Assembly: GCF_900091315.1 (NCBI RefSeq)
Contig: NZ_FLSP01000017.1
Location: 1 to 64,000, forward strand
DNA: 64,000 nucleotides
Origin: Streptomyces sp. DI166
GTDB taxonomy: Bacteria; Actinomycetota; Actinomycetes; Streptomycetales; Streptomycetaceae
Direction of reading: 5' to 3'
The translations under genes were made by a program, and so were the position numbers. Position 1 is the stretch's first letter. Each line of letters starts with the position of its first letter. The notes beneath the pieces were generated by a model. The model worked only from the letters and a program-made list of their open reading frames with translations, ran no database searches and was not told the origin of the DNA. This document shows, piece by piece, positions 34,203 to 44,320 of this stretch.

Positions 34203-34508
34203 ATGACGGTTTCCGGCAGCTCTGAAAGACTTCAGGAGTTCAGTCCGGCTCAGTACATCGCACCGTACCTGATCCTCGTCGTCGGCGATGGCGGAGCGCG
34301 GAACGCGTCCTGGGGTGAACGGCCCGTGGTGTTCTGCGTGTTCGCGGTGGCCGCCGCACTCGGCGTGGTGTTGGCGGTGACGCGGCTGCGGTGTATGTGG
34401 AACATCCACCAGCGCCAAACCGTGCCCGCGTGGACTCGGTTCCTCGGTCTACTCCTCGCCCTCTACGGGCTGTACGTCGTCTACTGCTTCAGCGACGGCT
34501 TGACCTGA
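34203..34508 (+). CDS. Small membrane protein of unknown function
   Basis: A 101-aa product with two likely membrane segments (about 41-60 FCVFAVAAALGVVLAVTRL and about 80-95 LGLLLALYGLYVVYCF). The start is backed by GGAGG with 7-nt spacing. It faces the methyltransferase gene tail to tail. Family not recognised. Confidence 0.6.
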   Translation: MTVSGSSERLQEFSPAQYIAPYLILVVGDGGARNASWGERPVVFCVFAVAAALGVVLAVTRLRCMWNIHQRQTVPAWTRFLGLLLALYGLYVVYCFSDGLT

Positions 34509-34521
34509 CCCCCACCCGCCT

Positions 34522-35178
34522 TCACGGCCGCCTCCACACGAGCGTGTACCTCCAGAACAGCCGTCGCCGCAGGCGTACTCCCGGCAGGGCGGCTCTGGCT
34601 TCGCGGGTGATTTCGTCAAACGTCATGTCCGCCTGGCGGGTTCGGGCCGTCATGGAGACCGGTCGTTCTGCCCGGCGGCCCTTGTTCTTCAGCCAGCCCA
34701 TGGTGGCGTTGGCCGGGACGGCCAGGGCTCCGAGCAGGTGGTCCATGGGGCCGTGGGCGCGGGACAGGCCGACGATCACGAGTGTCCCGCCCGGTGCCAG
34801 GTGACGGCGGAAGGTCAACAGGGCCTCGGTGAAGGGCAGGTGGTGGACGACGGCCACGCACGTGATGGCGGCGTACGGGCCTTCGGGAAGCTCCGTCATG
34901 GCGTCCGCGACCGTGAAGGTGACCGGGAGCTCGGGAGGGGTCAGGTTCCGGGCCTGCCGGGTGATCTCCGGGTCTGATTCGACGGCATCAACCGCCTTGG
35001 CCCGTCCGGCCAGGAGTCTTGCGAAGTCGCCGCTGCCTGAACCGACGTCCAGGGCACGGTCGATGTGCCTCGGCAGCCGGCGCAGGATCCAGCGGTGGTA
35101 GTGGGCGTTGTGGTCCCACGGGTGGTCCGCGTTGAACCGTTCGAGGGCACGCAGGACACGCGGCGACACGATTCTCAT
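34522..35178 (-). CDS. Class I SAM-dependent methyltransferase
   Basis: A 218-aa methyltransferase with motif I LDVGSGSGDFARLL, a post-I acidic residue in VDAVESDPE, and motif III APGGTLVIVG. No substrate signature is recognisable. It is 15 bp downstream of the SUFU-domain gene on the same strand and probably in the same operon. Similar proteins exist singly in many Streptomyces genomes. Confidence 0.85.
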   Translation of the reverse strand: MRIVSPRVLRALERFNADHPWDHNAHYHRWILRRLPRHIDRALDVGSGSGDFARLLAGRAKAVDAVESDPEITRQARNLTPPELPVTFTVADAMTELPEGPYAAITCVAVVHHLPFTEALLTFRRHLAPGGTLVIVGLSRAHGPMDHLLGALAVPANATMGWLKNKGRRAERPVSMTARTRQADMTFDEITREARAALPGVRLRRRLFWRYTLVWRRP

Positions 35179-35193
35179 CGAGCCTTCATTCGC

Positions 35194-35757
35194 TCAGACC
35201 ACCGGCTTCCGGAACGGGTCCGTCGGGATGATCGCCGCCTCGTCGAAGCGCTGCTCCAGCGCCTCGTGGCCGTGGCGTCGGCGGTACTCGATCTCCGATG
35301 TCGTCACCGGCAGTGTCCACAGGATGCGGGCGTGGCCACCGTCGGGCAGGGGGCAGTGTTCGAGGTCGGGGCCGTGCAGGTACGGGAGGGTGATCAGGAG
35401 GTGGTCGCAGGTCGAGCCCGGTACCCACGGTTCGCCGATCGGCATGCTGTGGGCCAGATCGAGTTGGTGGCCGCCGCAGTGGTAGTAGGCGATCATCGCC
35501 ATGAGGTGCAGGAAGCGCTCGTCCCGGGCGTGCGCTGTCATCACGAACTCCAGGCCGTGGCCGCCGCGCTGCATGACATCCCAGCATCCGGCCGTCACGT
35601 ACGCCCACGCGTCGCCACGGGGGCCCGGTGCCACCACCAGGATGCGGAGCCTGGGCACGGCGTCCCGTCGACCCGGGCCCAGGTCGTAGTCGACGGCCTC
35701 CACCTCATGGCCCGCGAAGAACGCCCGCACATGCGTTTCCACCGCTTCCACTGCCAT
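35194..35757 (-). CDS. SUFU (suppressor of fused) domain protein, immunity-like
   Basis: A 187-aa soluble protein. The segment with LRILVVAPGPRGDAWAYVTAG and the later YYHCGGHQLDLAHSMPIGEPWVPGS fits the bacterial SUFU-like family. In bacteria this domain is often an immunity protein against polymorphic toxins. No toxin gene is adjacent. It starts 4 bp after the stop of the preceding gene (35762), so the two are translationally linked. Confidence 0.75.
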   Translation of the reverse strand: MAVEAVETHVRAFFAGHEVEAVDYDLGPGRRDAVPRLRILVVAPGPRGDAWAYVTAGCWDVMQRGGHGLEFVMTAHARDERFLHLMAMIAYYHCGGHQLDLAHSMPIGEPWVPGSTCDHLLITLPYLHGPDLEHCPLPDGGHARILWTLPVTTSEIEYRRRHGHEALEQRFDEAAIIPTDPFRKPVV

Positions 35758-35761
35758 GTCG

Positions 35762-36031
35762 TCACTCCAGTCCGACCAGGGCAGGGAGCCCCTCGTGTCC
35801 GACGTCGGGCTCCGTCAGGGCCAGCCAGCCGCAGCCGCTCATGCGGGTGGTCGGGCCGAGAGTGGTGGGGTCGATCGACAGGTGGCGGCAGGCCTCGGCT
35901 GCCCCTTCCAACTCCTCGTCCGGGTCGCCGAGCCACTCGGGGTCGTTCTCGGCCGCGTAACGACGGCGGATGACGCCCTTCTCCGCGACCACCCAGACGT
36001 CCGAGCCCCCTGCCGAGTCCTCGTAGAACAT
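35762..36031 (-). CDS. Conserved hypothetical protein, C-terminal part of a gene split by TAG
   Basis: An 89-aa frame beginning MFYEDSAGGSDVWVVAEKG. It is in the same frame as the preceding 132-aa frame and starts at the codon right after its TAG stop. The two parts read as one continuous protein of about 220 aa of a kind I recall as a single chain in other actinomycetes (a SMI1/KNR4-like or immunity-type protein). The simplest view is that this is the distal part of a gene with a nonsense mutation. It might also be made separately by restart at ATG 36031. Confidence 0.6.
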   Translation of the reverse strand: MFYEDSAGGSDVWVVAEKGVIRRRYAAENDPEWLGDPDEELEGAAEACRHLSIDPTTLGPTTRMSGCGWLALTEPDVGHEGLPALVGLE

Positions 36032-36430
36032 CTACGCCTGCCCGCACGCGGCGCTCAGCCGTTCCGTCGCGCCCATCCAGTCGTCCCAGTCGATGCCGAC
36101 CACATCGGGCAGGTTCCCGAAGATCAGCCGCCAGCCGTCCAGTTCCGGCGTGACGAACGTGGGCAACGCCGGTCGGCGCCACGGCAAGTCCTCGACGCCG
36201 GAGCCTTCGTACAGCGTGACCGGGAAGCGGTCGTGCAGGCCGAGCGCGTCGAAGAGGCCCTCGTACGTCTCGCCCGGCACCGCGTACCACCAGCCGCCGG
36301 GATCGAGGGGGAAGGGTTCCTCGGCGCCGGCCTTGATGCGGGCTCTGCGTTCCAGCGCCGTCCTGTCACGCGCGTCGAGACGGTCTGTCAACCCCGTGGC
36401 GATCACGTCGCCCAGCCTGCCGTACGTCAT
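36032..36430 (-). CDS. Conserved hypothetical protein, N-terminal part of a gene split by TAG
   Basis: A 132-aa frame starting at ATG 36430, with AGGA 7 nt upstream, and ending ATERLSAACGQA then TAG (36032-36034). It contains WWYAVPGETYEGLFDALGL and WRLIFGNLPDVVGIDWDDW. A CAG-to-TAG change would account for the stop. It heads a short cluster with the SUFU-domain gene, so an immunity-type role is possible but unproven. Confidence 0.65.
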   Translation of the reverse strand: MTYGRLGDVIATGLTDRLDARDRTALERRARIKAGAEEPFPLDPGGWWYAVPGETYEGLFDALGLHDRFPVTLYEGSGVEDLPWRRPALPTFVTPELDGWRLIFGNLPDVVGIDWDDWMGATERLSAACGQA

Positions 36431-36529
36431 CCGGTGATCCTCAGCGGCGGACGAACGGCCGACGGGGCCGGGCACCTGCTCGGTGTCCGGCCCCTCTCTC
36501 ACCCACCGCCTGCGCCGGCGCGGTGGTCG

Positions 36530-36933
36530 TCAGTGCGCGGTGTCCGCTCCGGTCGGGAGCGGGGGTTCCGCGGTGAGGGCCCGCCACTCCTCGTCGGTGA
36601 GGACCCGGGAGCGGATCAGGAAGCGGACGCCCTCGGGGGATTCGAGGGAGAAGCCGCTGCCCCGGCCCGGGACCACGTCGACGGTGAGGTGGGTGTGCCG
36701 CCAGTACGCGTACTGGTCGGCGCTCATCCAGAACGGGGTGTCACCGGCGACGTGGCCCAGGAGGACGTCCGCGGCGCCGACCTTGAACTCGCCTCGCGGG
36801 TAGCACATGGGCGCGCTGCCGTCGCAGCAGCCGCCCGACTGGTGGAACATCACCGGGCCGTGGATCGCGGTCAGCCGTCGCACCAGGTCCTCGGCGGCCG
36901 GGGTCAGCTCCACGCGCCTGGTGCGGGCCGTCA

Positions 36934-36934
<1 letters not shown>
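36530..36934 (-). CDS. DUF779 family protein, aldehyde dehydrogenase partner
   Basis: A 134-aa soluble protein of the DUF779 family, recognised by FHQSGGCCDGSAPMCYP with its paired cysteines and by FWMSADQYAYWRHTHLTVDVVPGRG. Members are almost always encoded beside acetaldehyde dehydrogenases, and the function is unknown. Its ATG overlaps the stop of the aldehyde dehydrogenase gene (ATGA), so the two are translated together. Confidence 0.92.
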
Positions 36935-38451
<1,517 letters not shown>

Positions 38452-38475
38452 GGCGGCTCTCCTAGGTGAAGGGTG

Positions 38476-38521
38476 AGTGCGGTGCTGCGCGACGGTCCGT
38501 GCCGTCGTGCTGTTCCGCACT
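38476..38521. promoter_or_regulatory. Nested inverted repeat in the aldehyde dehydrogenase leader
   Basis: AGTGCGG (38476-38482) pairs with CCGCACT (38515-38521), and inside them GACGG (38491-38495) pairs with CCGTC (38502-38506). Exactly 8 unpaired bases lie on each side between the two stems. It sits 25-70 nt upstream of the aldehyde dehydrogenase start. It could be an operator for the adjacent regulator or an RNA hairpin in the leader. Confidence 0.5.
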
Positions 38522-38574
38522 GTGCGACCGACGGGTTGGCGTGAGGTTGGCGCCCGCGCAAGCCTGGGTGCCGG

Positions 38575-39813
38575 TCAGTCCCGGAGCGCCGCCGCCAGGC
38601 GTCCGGCCGCTATGGCGCGCCGCGGGTCGCGGGAGTCCAGGAGGTTCAGGGCGTGCTCGTGCACCTCGGCGTCGTAGGGTGCGCGTTCGCCGTAGCGCAG
38701 GGCGTCGTCGGGGTTGGTGGACGCCAGTACGGCGGCGCGGACGGACACCTCCAGGTGGGTGCGCCACTCCTGGATGCCGGGCGCCTCGGACCGGGGCAGC
38801 AGCGGGCCGCGGTACAGGCGCAGCGCGGTCTCGGTGTCGCCCTGTTCCAGCGCGCGCAGTACGTCGGCCGCGTCGCAGGTCACGGGGGTGGTGAGGGCGT
38901 AGCGGCGGGTGGCGACGCCGCCGTCGAGGGCGCGGCGCAAGTGGGAGATCTCGGCCTTGAAGGTGGAGGTGGTGACGGCTCGGTCGCCGTAGAGGGCGTC
39001 GCGCAGGCGCTCGGGTGAGAAGCCGTCGGGTTCCAGGGCGAGCAGGGTGAGGATCTCGACCTGGCGGGGGCGCAGGGGCAGGGGGGTGCCGTCGCGGAGT
39101 GCCTGTTCGCTCCCGAGGCAGGTGAGGTTGAGGGGGCTGGTGGTGCGTGGGGGTGGGACGGGGGCCTCGGTGCGCAGGCGGGATTCGATGGTGGCGACGA
39201 GCGAGCGCACGGTGGCCATGGCCAGCGGGTTGGAGCGGTCCCAGGTGCTGGACATGTCCAGCACGCCGAGGATGCGTCCGTCGGGTCCGTGCACGGGGGC
39301 GCAGTAGCAGACCCAGCCGTGCAGGGCGGTGACCAGGTGTTCGGCGGAGAAGACGGAGGTGGGGCGGCCGGTGCGCAGGGCGAGGGAGAGGGCGTTGGTG
39401 CCCATGGCGTGTTCGTCCCACCGGCCGCCGGGGGCGAAGTTGACGCGTTCGGCGCGGCGGCGCATGGTAGGTCCGCCGCAGGTCCACAGGATGGTGCCGG
39501 ACTCGTCGGTGACGGCGGTGACGAAGCCGGCGTCGTCGGCGATGTCGCGCAGTTCGTCGGCGAGGCCGTCGACGGGGGCGCGCAGCGGTGATCCGCTCCA
39601 GCGGTCCTCGACGCGTCCCTCGTCGGTGACGGGGGCGCTGTCCCGGTCAGGGTCCACACTGCTCAGTGACCGCATCCAGGACTCGGTGACATCGCGGCGC
39701 ACCGTCTCCACGCCGACCGGATGCGATCCCGCCGCTTTCATGCGCGGCACCCAGCGGGACCACTCGCTCTCCAGACTGACCCTGCGGCGCCGCAGGTCAC
39801 TGCGGTGTGACAT
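38575..39813 (-). CDS. GAF-domain transcriptional regulator with C-terminal winged helix
   Basis: A 412-aa regulator. The N-terminal part resembles the sensor region of AcoR-type activators, with a GAF domain (about 90-210; LRDIADDAGFVTAVTDESGTILW, VFSAEHLVTALHGWVCYCAPVHG). The central/C-terminal part is an OmpR-like winged helix (about 255-320; LRPRQVEILTLLALEPDGFSPERLRDALYG). There is no AAA+ sigma-54 domain. It is 123 bp upstream of the aldehyde dehydrogenase on the same strand and probably activates it in response to an aldehyde or alcohol. ATG at 39813 is supported by GGGAA. Confidence 0.88.
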   Translation of the reverse strand: MSHRSDLRRRRVSLESEWSRWVPRMKAAGSHPVGVETVRRDVTESWMRSLSSVDPDRDSAPVTDEGRVEDRWSGSPLRAPVDGLADELRDIADDAGFVTAVTDESGTILWTCGGPTMRRRAERVNFAPGGRWDEHAMGTNALSLALRTGRPTSVFSAEHLVTALHGWVCYCAPVHGPDGRILGVLDMSSTWDRSNPLAMATVRSLVATIESRLRTEAPVPPPRTTSPLNLTCLGSEQALRDGTPLPLRPRQVEILTLLALEPDGFSPERLRDALYGDRAVTTSTFKAEISHLRRALDGGVATRRYALTTPVTCDAADVLRALEQGDTETALRLYRGPLLPRSEAPGIQEWRTHLEVSVRAAVLASTNPDDALRYGERAPYDAEVHEHALNLLDSRDPRRAIAAGRLAAALRD

Positions 39814-39898
39814 GTGCTTTTCCCTGCCGTAGAACGGGGACAAGCGACTATTGTCCACCTTGGCCGGTCCGGCGCACCCCTCCGGCCGGGTCCTGGGT

Positions 39899-39918
39899 AC
39901 CTGTCCGATCGGACAGGT
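39899..39918. promoter_or_regulatory. Perfect 20-bp palindrome, candidate operator (site A)
   Basis: ACCTGTCCGATCGGACAGGT is its own reverse complement over all 20 bp. It lies between the divergent GAF regulator (85 nt away) and the iron-type alcohol dehydrogenase (119 nt away). Related sites occur at 48631-48650 (18 of 20 identical) and 48590-48609 (16 of 20). A TAGCGT hexamer, a possible -10, follows at 39941. Confidence 0.75.
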
Positions 39919-40037
39919 GTCGCGTCCGGGAGGGCTCGCCTAGCGTGGTTGCCGGTCGGACGCCAGTGTTGTCAGCCACCCCGGCGTAAAATCGGCGTTG
40001 CGTCTGCGTAGCGGGCTGCACGCCCTTGGGAGGTCGC

Positions 40038-41312
40038 ATGTCGCTCACGTCCGAGGAGGTAGTGACGGGCGGGAACGACCCGAGCGCCGACTGGAGCCGC
40101 GACGAGCACCAGGGCGAACTGCTGGGCCCGCAGCGCACGAGCACGGCCGCCGTCCGGGAGTCGGCGCGGCTGGCCAAGTTCCATGTCCCCGAGATCGTCT
40201 TCGGCCCGGGCTCGCTCACCGAGCTGGGCCATTGCGCGCTGCGTCTGGGGGGCCGGCGTCCCTTCCTGGTCACCGACCCCGGGCTGATGGCGGCGGGCTG
40301 GGCGGACGAGGCGGTGGCCCATCTGAGGCGGGCGGGTCTGCGCCCCGTGGTGTGGTCGGACATCACGCCCAATCCCAAGGATCACGAGGTTCAGGGCGGC
40401 TACGAGCGGTACGTCGAGAGCGGCTGCGATGTGATCGTGGGCGTGGGCGGCGGCTCGGTCATCGACGCGGCCAAGGGTGTGGCGATCCTGTCGGGCAACG
40501 GCGGGCGGATCCTCGACTACGAGGGTGTGGACCGGGTCGTCCAGCCGATCCCGCCGACCGTGATGGTGCCGTCCACGTCCGGCACCGGGGCGGACGTCTC
40601 CCAGTTCGCGGTGATCACCGACACCACCGCCCACATCAAAATCACCATCGTGAGCCGGACGCTTGTCCCGGACATCTCGGTGATCGACCCGCGGCTGCTG
40701 ACCACCATGCCGCCCTGGCTGAACGCGGCCACCGGACTGGACGCGCTCACCCACGCCATCGAGGCGTTCGTGTCCCGGGCGCACAATCCGCTCACCGACA
40801 TGCACGCCCTGCACGCGGTCGAGCTGATCATGGGGAACCTGCTGCGCACCCAGCTGGAGCCCAGGGACTTCGGCGCCCGCCTGGCGATGGCGCAGGCCGC
40901 CCTGCACGCGGGCATGGCGTTCACCAACGCCATCCTGGGCGCCACGCACGCCATGAGCCACCAGGTCGGCGGGCTGCTGGACGCCCCGCACGGCGTCGTC
41001 AACGGTGTGCTGCTGCCGCATGTGATCCGGTTCAACGCCGAGGCGTGGCCGGACCGGTTCGTGGCGCTCGGAGCGGCGGCCGGACTGCCGACCCAGGGAG
41101 TGCCCGCGTACGAGGTGGCGGCCCGGCTCGCGGATCTGGTGCGGGCGCTGGCGGACGATGTCGGGGTGCCGAAGGGGCTGGCCAGCCTCGGAGTCGTCGA
41201 GGGCGATGTGCCGGTGCTGGCGCGTACGACGCTGAAGGACGCCTGCATGGCGACCAACCCCAGGCTCGTGGAACTGCGGGACGTGGAGACGCTGTTCCGG
41301 GAAGCGCTGTGA
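40038..41312 (+). CDS. Iron-type (group III) alcohol dehydrogenase
   Basis: A 424-aa dehydrogenase of the iron-containing family. Nucleotide-binding GVGGGSVIDAAKG, metal-ligand regions GLDALTHAIEAFVS and ATHAMSHQVGGLLDAPHG are present. It converts primary alcohols and aldehydes; the physiological electron acceptor cannot be read from sequence. ATG at 40038 has GGGAGG just upstream. It is followed 10 bp later by madS, and similar dehydrogenases accompany madSR in mycobacteria. Confidence 0.92.
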   Translation: MSLTSEEVVTGGNDPSADWSRDEHQGELLGPQRTSTAAVRESARLAKFHVPEIVFGPGSLTELGHCALRLGGRRPFLVTDPGLMAAGWADEAVAHLRRAGLRPVVWSDITPNPKDHEVQGGYERYVESGCDVIVGVGGGSVIDAAKGVAILSGNGGRILDYEGVDRVVQPIPPTVMVPSTSGTGADVSQFAVITDTTAHIKITIVSRTLVPDISVIDPRLLTTMPPWLNAATGLDALTHAIEAFVSRAHNPLTDMHALHAVELIMGNLLRTQLEPRDFGARLAMAQAALHAGMAFTNAILGATHAMSHQVGGLLDAPHGVVNGVLLPHVIRFNAEAWPDRFVALGAAAGLPTQGVPAYEVAARLADLVRALADDVGVPKGLASLGVVEGDVPVLARTTLKDACMATNPRLVELRDVETLFREAL

Positions 41313-41322
41313 GGCGGTCCCG

Positions 41323-42693
41323 GTGAGCGAGCTCGAACCGTCGCACCACACCGCCGACCTGGGCGTGCTCACCGGGCTGCGGTCGGGCAAACGGTCGTAC
41401 TACCCGGCGTACGTGCGCTCCACCGAGCGGCTGGAGCGCACGGTGGAGGCTCTCGACGGCATATCCCGCGCCCTGGTGCGCACCGCGGAGGGGCCGCGCG
41501 CGCTGGTGGAGACGGTCGTACGGACCGCGGCGGAGCATCTGCGGGCCCGCTGGCTGCTGCTGGCGGTCGCGGACGGCGCACTGCGCGCCGCGCGGCCCCG
41601 GTTCCTGCTCTACGCGGACGACGTGCTCATCGACGACGAGACCCGGATACCGGCCGAGGCGCGCTACCACCTGGAGCTGCTGCGGACCCGGCCCTGGGAG
41701 GCGCAGGGGCCCGGGCAGGGCTGTGACTGGGTGCGGGCGCCGATGACACTGGACGACGAACCGGTTGGCGGTATCGCCGCCCAGCCCGGCGCCGGTGTCG
41801 AGGTCGCGGACACGGATCTGGCGATCCTGCGAGTGCTCGCCAACCAGGCCGCCGTGGCACTGCATCACACCTTCCTGTTCCACGCCGCGACCACGCTGCG
41901 CGGCCGGGCCGACGAACTGTCCGAGGCGGCCGAGCAGCAGGCCCGGGACCTGGCCGCCCGCAGCGCCGAGCTGGCCGAGACACAGGCGCGGCTGCTGGAC
42001 GCCATGCACCGGCAGGCGCTGGACGACGAACGGCGCCGTATCGCACGGGAGTTGCACGACAGCGTCTCGCAGTACGTGCTGAGCGCGGGCATGACGCTGG
42101 AGGTGTGCCGGGCGGAACTGGCGGCCCTCGGCGGTCCCGCCGCGGACATCGCGGAACGGCTGGCCGGGGCGAAGGATCTCAACCGGCAGGCGGTGGAGCG
42201 GCTCCGCGCCGCGATCTACGCCCTGAACCGCACCTCCAAGGAGCCGGTCGGGCCGCTGCCGGTGATGCTGGAGCGGCTGTCCACGGTGCATCTGCCGACC
42301 GACCTGGACGTACGGGTGCAGGTGGCGGGCCGTCCGGTGCCGCTGCCGCCCCAGGCGGAGCAGTCGATCCTGCGGCTGACAGGCGAGGCCCTGTTCAACT
42401 CCGCCACCCACGGCAACGCCCGCCGGGCCCTGGTCCGGCTGCGCTATCTGCCCGACGCGGTCGTGCTGACCGTCTCCGACGACGGTGACGGCGAACCGGC
42501 TCAGCTGCGCCGCGCCCTGCGCATGGCCAGGGTCACCGACCTGGGCGGGCGCCACCGCGGTCTGGCGAACATGGTCGCGCGCGCGGAGGAACTCGCCGGA
42601 AGACTGTCCATCCGCCGGTCGAAGATGGGGGGCGTCCTGTTGCGGGTCGACGTTCCGCTGCCGGTGAGAGACGCCGTAGGAGGCACCGGATGA
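41323..42693 (+). CDS. madS: Sensor histidine kinase, MadS family
   Basis: A 456-aa kinase with a GAF-like sensory region (about 40-190) and a coiled-coil linker. The NarL-type phosphoacceptor helix reads RRRIARELHDSVSQYVLSAGM, and the ATPase domain carries GEALFNSATHGNARRA and LGGRHRGLANM. There are no membrane segments, so it senses a cytoplasmic signal, presumably an alcohol, aldehyde or redox state. GTG start 10 bp after the dehydrogenase; its stop overlaps the start of madR. MadS/MadR control alcohol metabolism genes in mycobacteria, to my knowledge. Confidence 0.88.
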   Translation: MSELEPSHHTADLGVLTGLRSGKRSYYPAYVRSTERLERTVEALDGISRALVRTAEGPRALVETVVRTAAEHLRARWLLLAVADGALRAARPRFLLYADDVLIDDETRIPAEARYHLELLRTRPWEAQGPGQGCDWVRAPMTLDDEPVGGIAAQPGAGVEVADTDLAILRVLANQAAVALHHTFLFHAATTLRGRADELSEAAEQQARDLAARSAELAETQARLLDAMHRQALDDERRRIARELHDSVSQYVLSAGMTLEVCRAELAALGGPAADIAERLAGAKDLNRQAVERLRAAIYALNRTSKEPVGPLPVMLERLSTVHLPTDLDVRVQVAGRPVPLPPQAEQSILRLTGEALFNSATHGNARRALVRLRYLPDAVVLTVSDDGDGEPAQLRRALRMARVTDLGGRHRGLANMVARAEELAGRLSIRRSKMGGVLLRVDVPLPVRDAVGGTG

Positions 42694-43355
42694 CCATCGA
42701 ACAGCAGGCCGGGACGGCCACCGAGGCGCTGCGGATCGTGCTGGTCGACGACCATGCCATCGTCCGGCACGGGCTGAGGTCCATCCTGGAGCGCGAGAGC
42801 GATCTGGAGGTGGTCGGGGAGGCGAGCACGGCCGCCGAGGCGGAGGCCGTGGTGGAGCGGGCGCGTCCGGAGATCGTGCTGCTCGACCTGAAGCTGTCCA
42901 CGGCCGCGGACACGGAGGGCCTGGAGCTGTGCAAGCGGCTGACGCAGCGCCACCCGAACCTGGCGGTGCTGGTGCTGACCACCTTCCTCGACGACTCGCT
43001 GGTGGTGCAGGCCATCCACCACGGGGCGCGCGGCTATGTGGTCAAGGACGTCGACACCACGGAACTGCTGCGCTCCATCCGCGCGGTGGCCCGCAACGAG
43101 AGCGCCTTCGACTCGCACGCGGCCGCCGCGATGGTGCGCTCCATGCGGGTCCAGCCCGAGCGGCCCAGGTTCACCGAACGGGAGCTGAAGGTCCTGCAGT
43201 TGCTGGCACACGGGCTCAGCAACCGGGAGATCGGCGCGGAGTTGTACATCTCCGAGACGACCGTGAAGTTCCACGTCCGCAACATCATGCGCAAGACGGA
43301 CGCCGGCAGCCGCGCCGAAGTGGTGTACGAGGCGACCAAGTTGGGCGTGATCTGA
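42690..43355 (+). CDS. madR: Response regulator, MadR family (LuxR-type DNA-binding)
   Basis: A 221-aa regulator with a receiver domain (phosphoacceptor Asp in EIVLLDLKLS, switch residues in VLTTF and the lysine of YVVKDVD) and a LuxR/NarL helix-turn-helix (FTERELKVLQLLAHGLSNREIGAELYISETTVKFHV). ATG at 42690 has TAGGAGG and overlaps the madS stop. LuxR-type regulators commonly bind imperfect palindromes of about 20 bp, so it is a candidate for the operator at 39899 and its relatives. Confidence 0.9.
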   Translation: MTIEQQAGTATEALRIVLVDDHAIVRHGLRSILERESDLEVVGEASTAAEAEAVVERARPEIVLLDLKLSTAADTEGLELCKRLTQRHPNLAVLVLTTFLDDSLVVQAIHHGARGYVVKDVDTTELLRSIRAVARNESAFDSHAAAAMVRSMRVQPERPRFTERELKVLQLLAHGLSNREIGAELYISETTVKFHVRNIMRKTDAGSRAEVVYEATKLGVI

Positions 43356-43368
43356 CGGGGCGGGGAAG

Positions 43369-44307
43369 TCAGCGGTCGACGACGAGCCAGCCGCCGTGGT
43401 GGGCGGCGACCCAAAAGGTACGGCCGCTGCGGCGGCCCAGGGCGGTCAGCTCCCGCGGGCTGAAGCACCGCACATGCCCGTACGCGGCGGTCGGCTCGTC
43501 CTCGTACGGCACCGCCACCACCACGCGCCGACGTGCCAGCCGCAGCGCCTCCCGCAGGACGGCGTCGCCGTGCTCGGCGTCGAGGTGCTCCAGCACATGG
43601 ATGACGGTGACCGCGTCGACCGCGCGGTCCGGCAGCGGCACCTGGGCCGCGTCGCAGACCAGCACGTCCAGCCGCAGGCCCCGGGCCCCGGCCACGGCGC
43701 CGAGCAGGCGCATGGTGCCACCGGAGAGGTCGGAGGCGATGACGCTCCCCGACCCCGACCCCCCTGACTCGCGCTCGGCCAGCAGCATGGGCAGGAAGCC
43801 GAAGCAGGAGCCCAGGTCCAGCACCGAGTCGGTGCCGACGAGGTCCAGGGCGTACCGGTACACGGGGGCGAACCCGGCGATCGAGGAGTGGTCGGCCTGC
43901 TCGGGGTGCTGGAAGGACTGGCGGATGCGGGTCAGGGTGTTGCCGTAGAAGGTGGTCCAGGCGGGAAGGGGGCCGTCGACGCAGGAGCGGACCACGCCGG
44001 TGAAGACCCGCTCGAAGATGTCGCTGCCGGAGAGCCAGCCGGGGGCGAAGAGTTCCTCGGCGAGGAGTCCGGCGAGGTCGTTGTCGAGCTGGTCGGGGCG
44101 CAGGCGGTGGCCCAGTTCGACGCGGCGGCCCCGGCGCCGCAGGACGAAGTGGGCGGTGCGGACGATCGGCCGCGGTCCGTCCGACGGCACCGGGTGCGGC
44201 TCGCGGACGACCCGGACCAGGTGGTCGGCGTACAGGCCGGGCGTGCCGGGCGCCAGCGGGTCGATGCGGCGCGCGGCGATCGCGTCGCGCAGGCTCGGGA
44301 CGCTCAC
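43369..44307 (-). CDS. mftM: Mycofactocin oligosaccharide methyltransferase
   Basis: A 312-aa SAM methyltransferase with motif I VLDLGSCFGFLPMLLAERE, VDAVTVIHVLEHL, and an N-terminal region (TAHFVLRRRGRRVELGHRLRPDQL) characteristic of the MftM family. MftM methylates a glucose of the oligoglucoside attached to mycofactocin. GTG at 44307 lies 13 bp after the VWA gene, with a purine-rich ribosome site. It is the last gene of the mdh-moxR-vwa-mftM operon and is convergent with madR. Confidence 0.85.
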   Translation of the reverse strand: MSVPSLRDAIAARRIDPLAPGTPGLYADHLVRVVREPHPVPSDGPRPIVRTAHFVLRRRGRRVELGHRLRPDQLDNDLAGLLAEELFAPGWLSGSDIFERVFTGVVRSCVDGPLPAWTTFYGNTLTRIRQSFQHPEQADHSSIAGFAPVYRYALDLVGTDSVLDLGSCFGFLPMLLAERESGGSGSGSVIASDLSGGTMRLLGAVAGARGLRLDVLVCDAAQVPLPDRAVDAVTVIHVLEHLDAEHGDAVLREALRLARRRVVVAVPYEDEPTAAYGHVRCFSPRELTALGRRSGRTFWVAAHHGGWLVVDR

Positions 44308-44320
44308 GACGACTCCCCCT

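Noticed and set aside
38560..38580. CCTG...CCGGTCAG stretch before the GAF regulator's stop codon, resembling site B
   Set aside because: The spacing is one base short and the central core is not kept.
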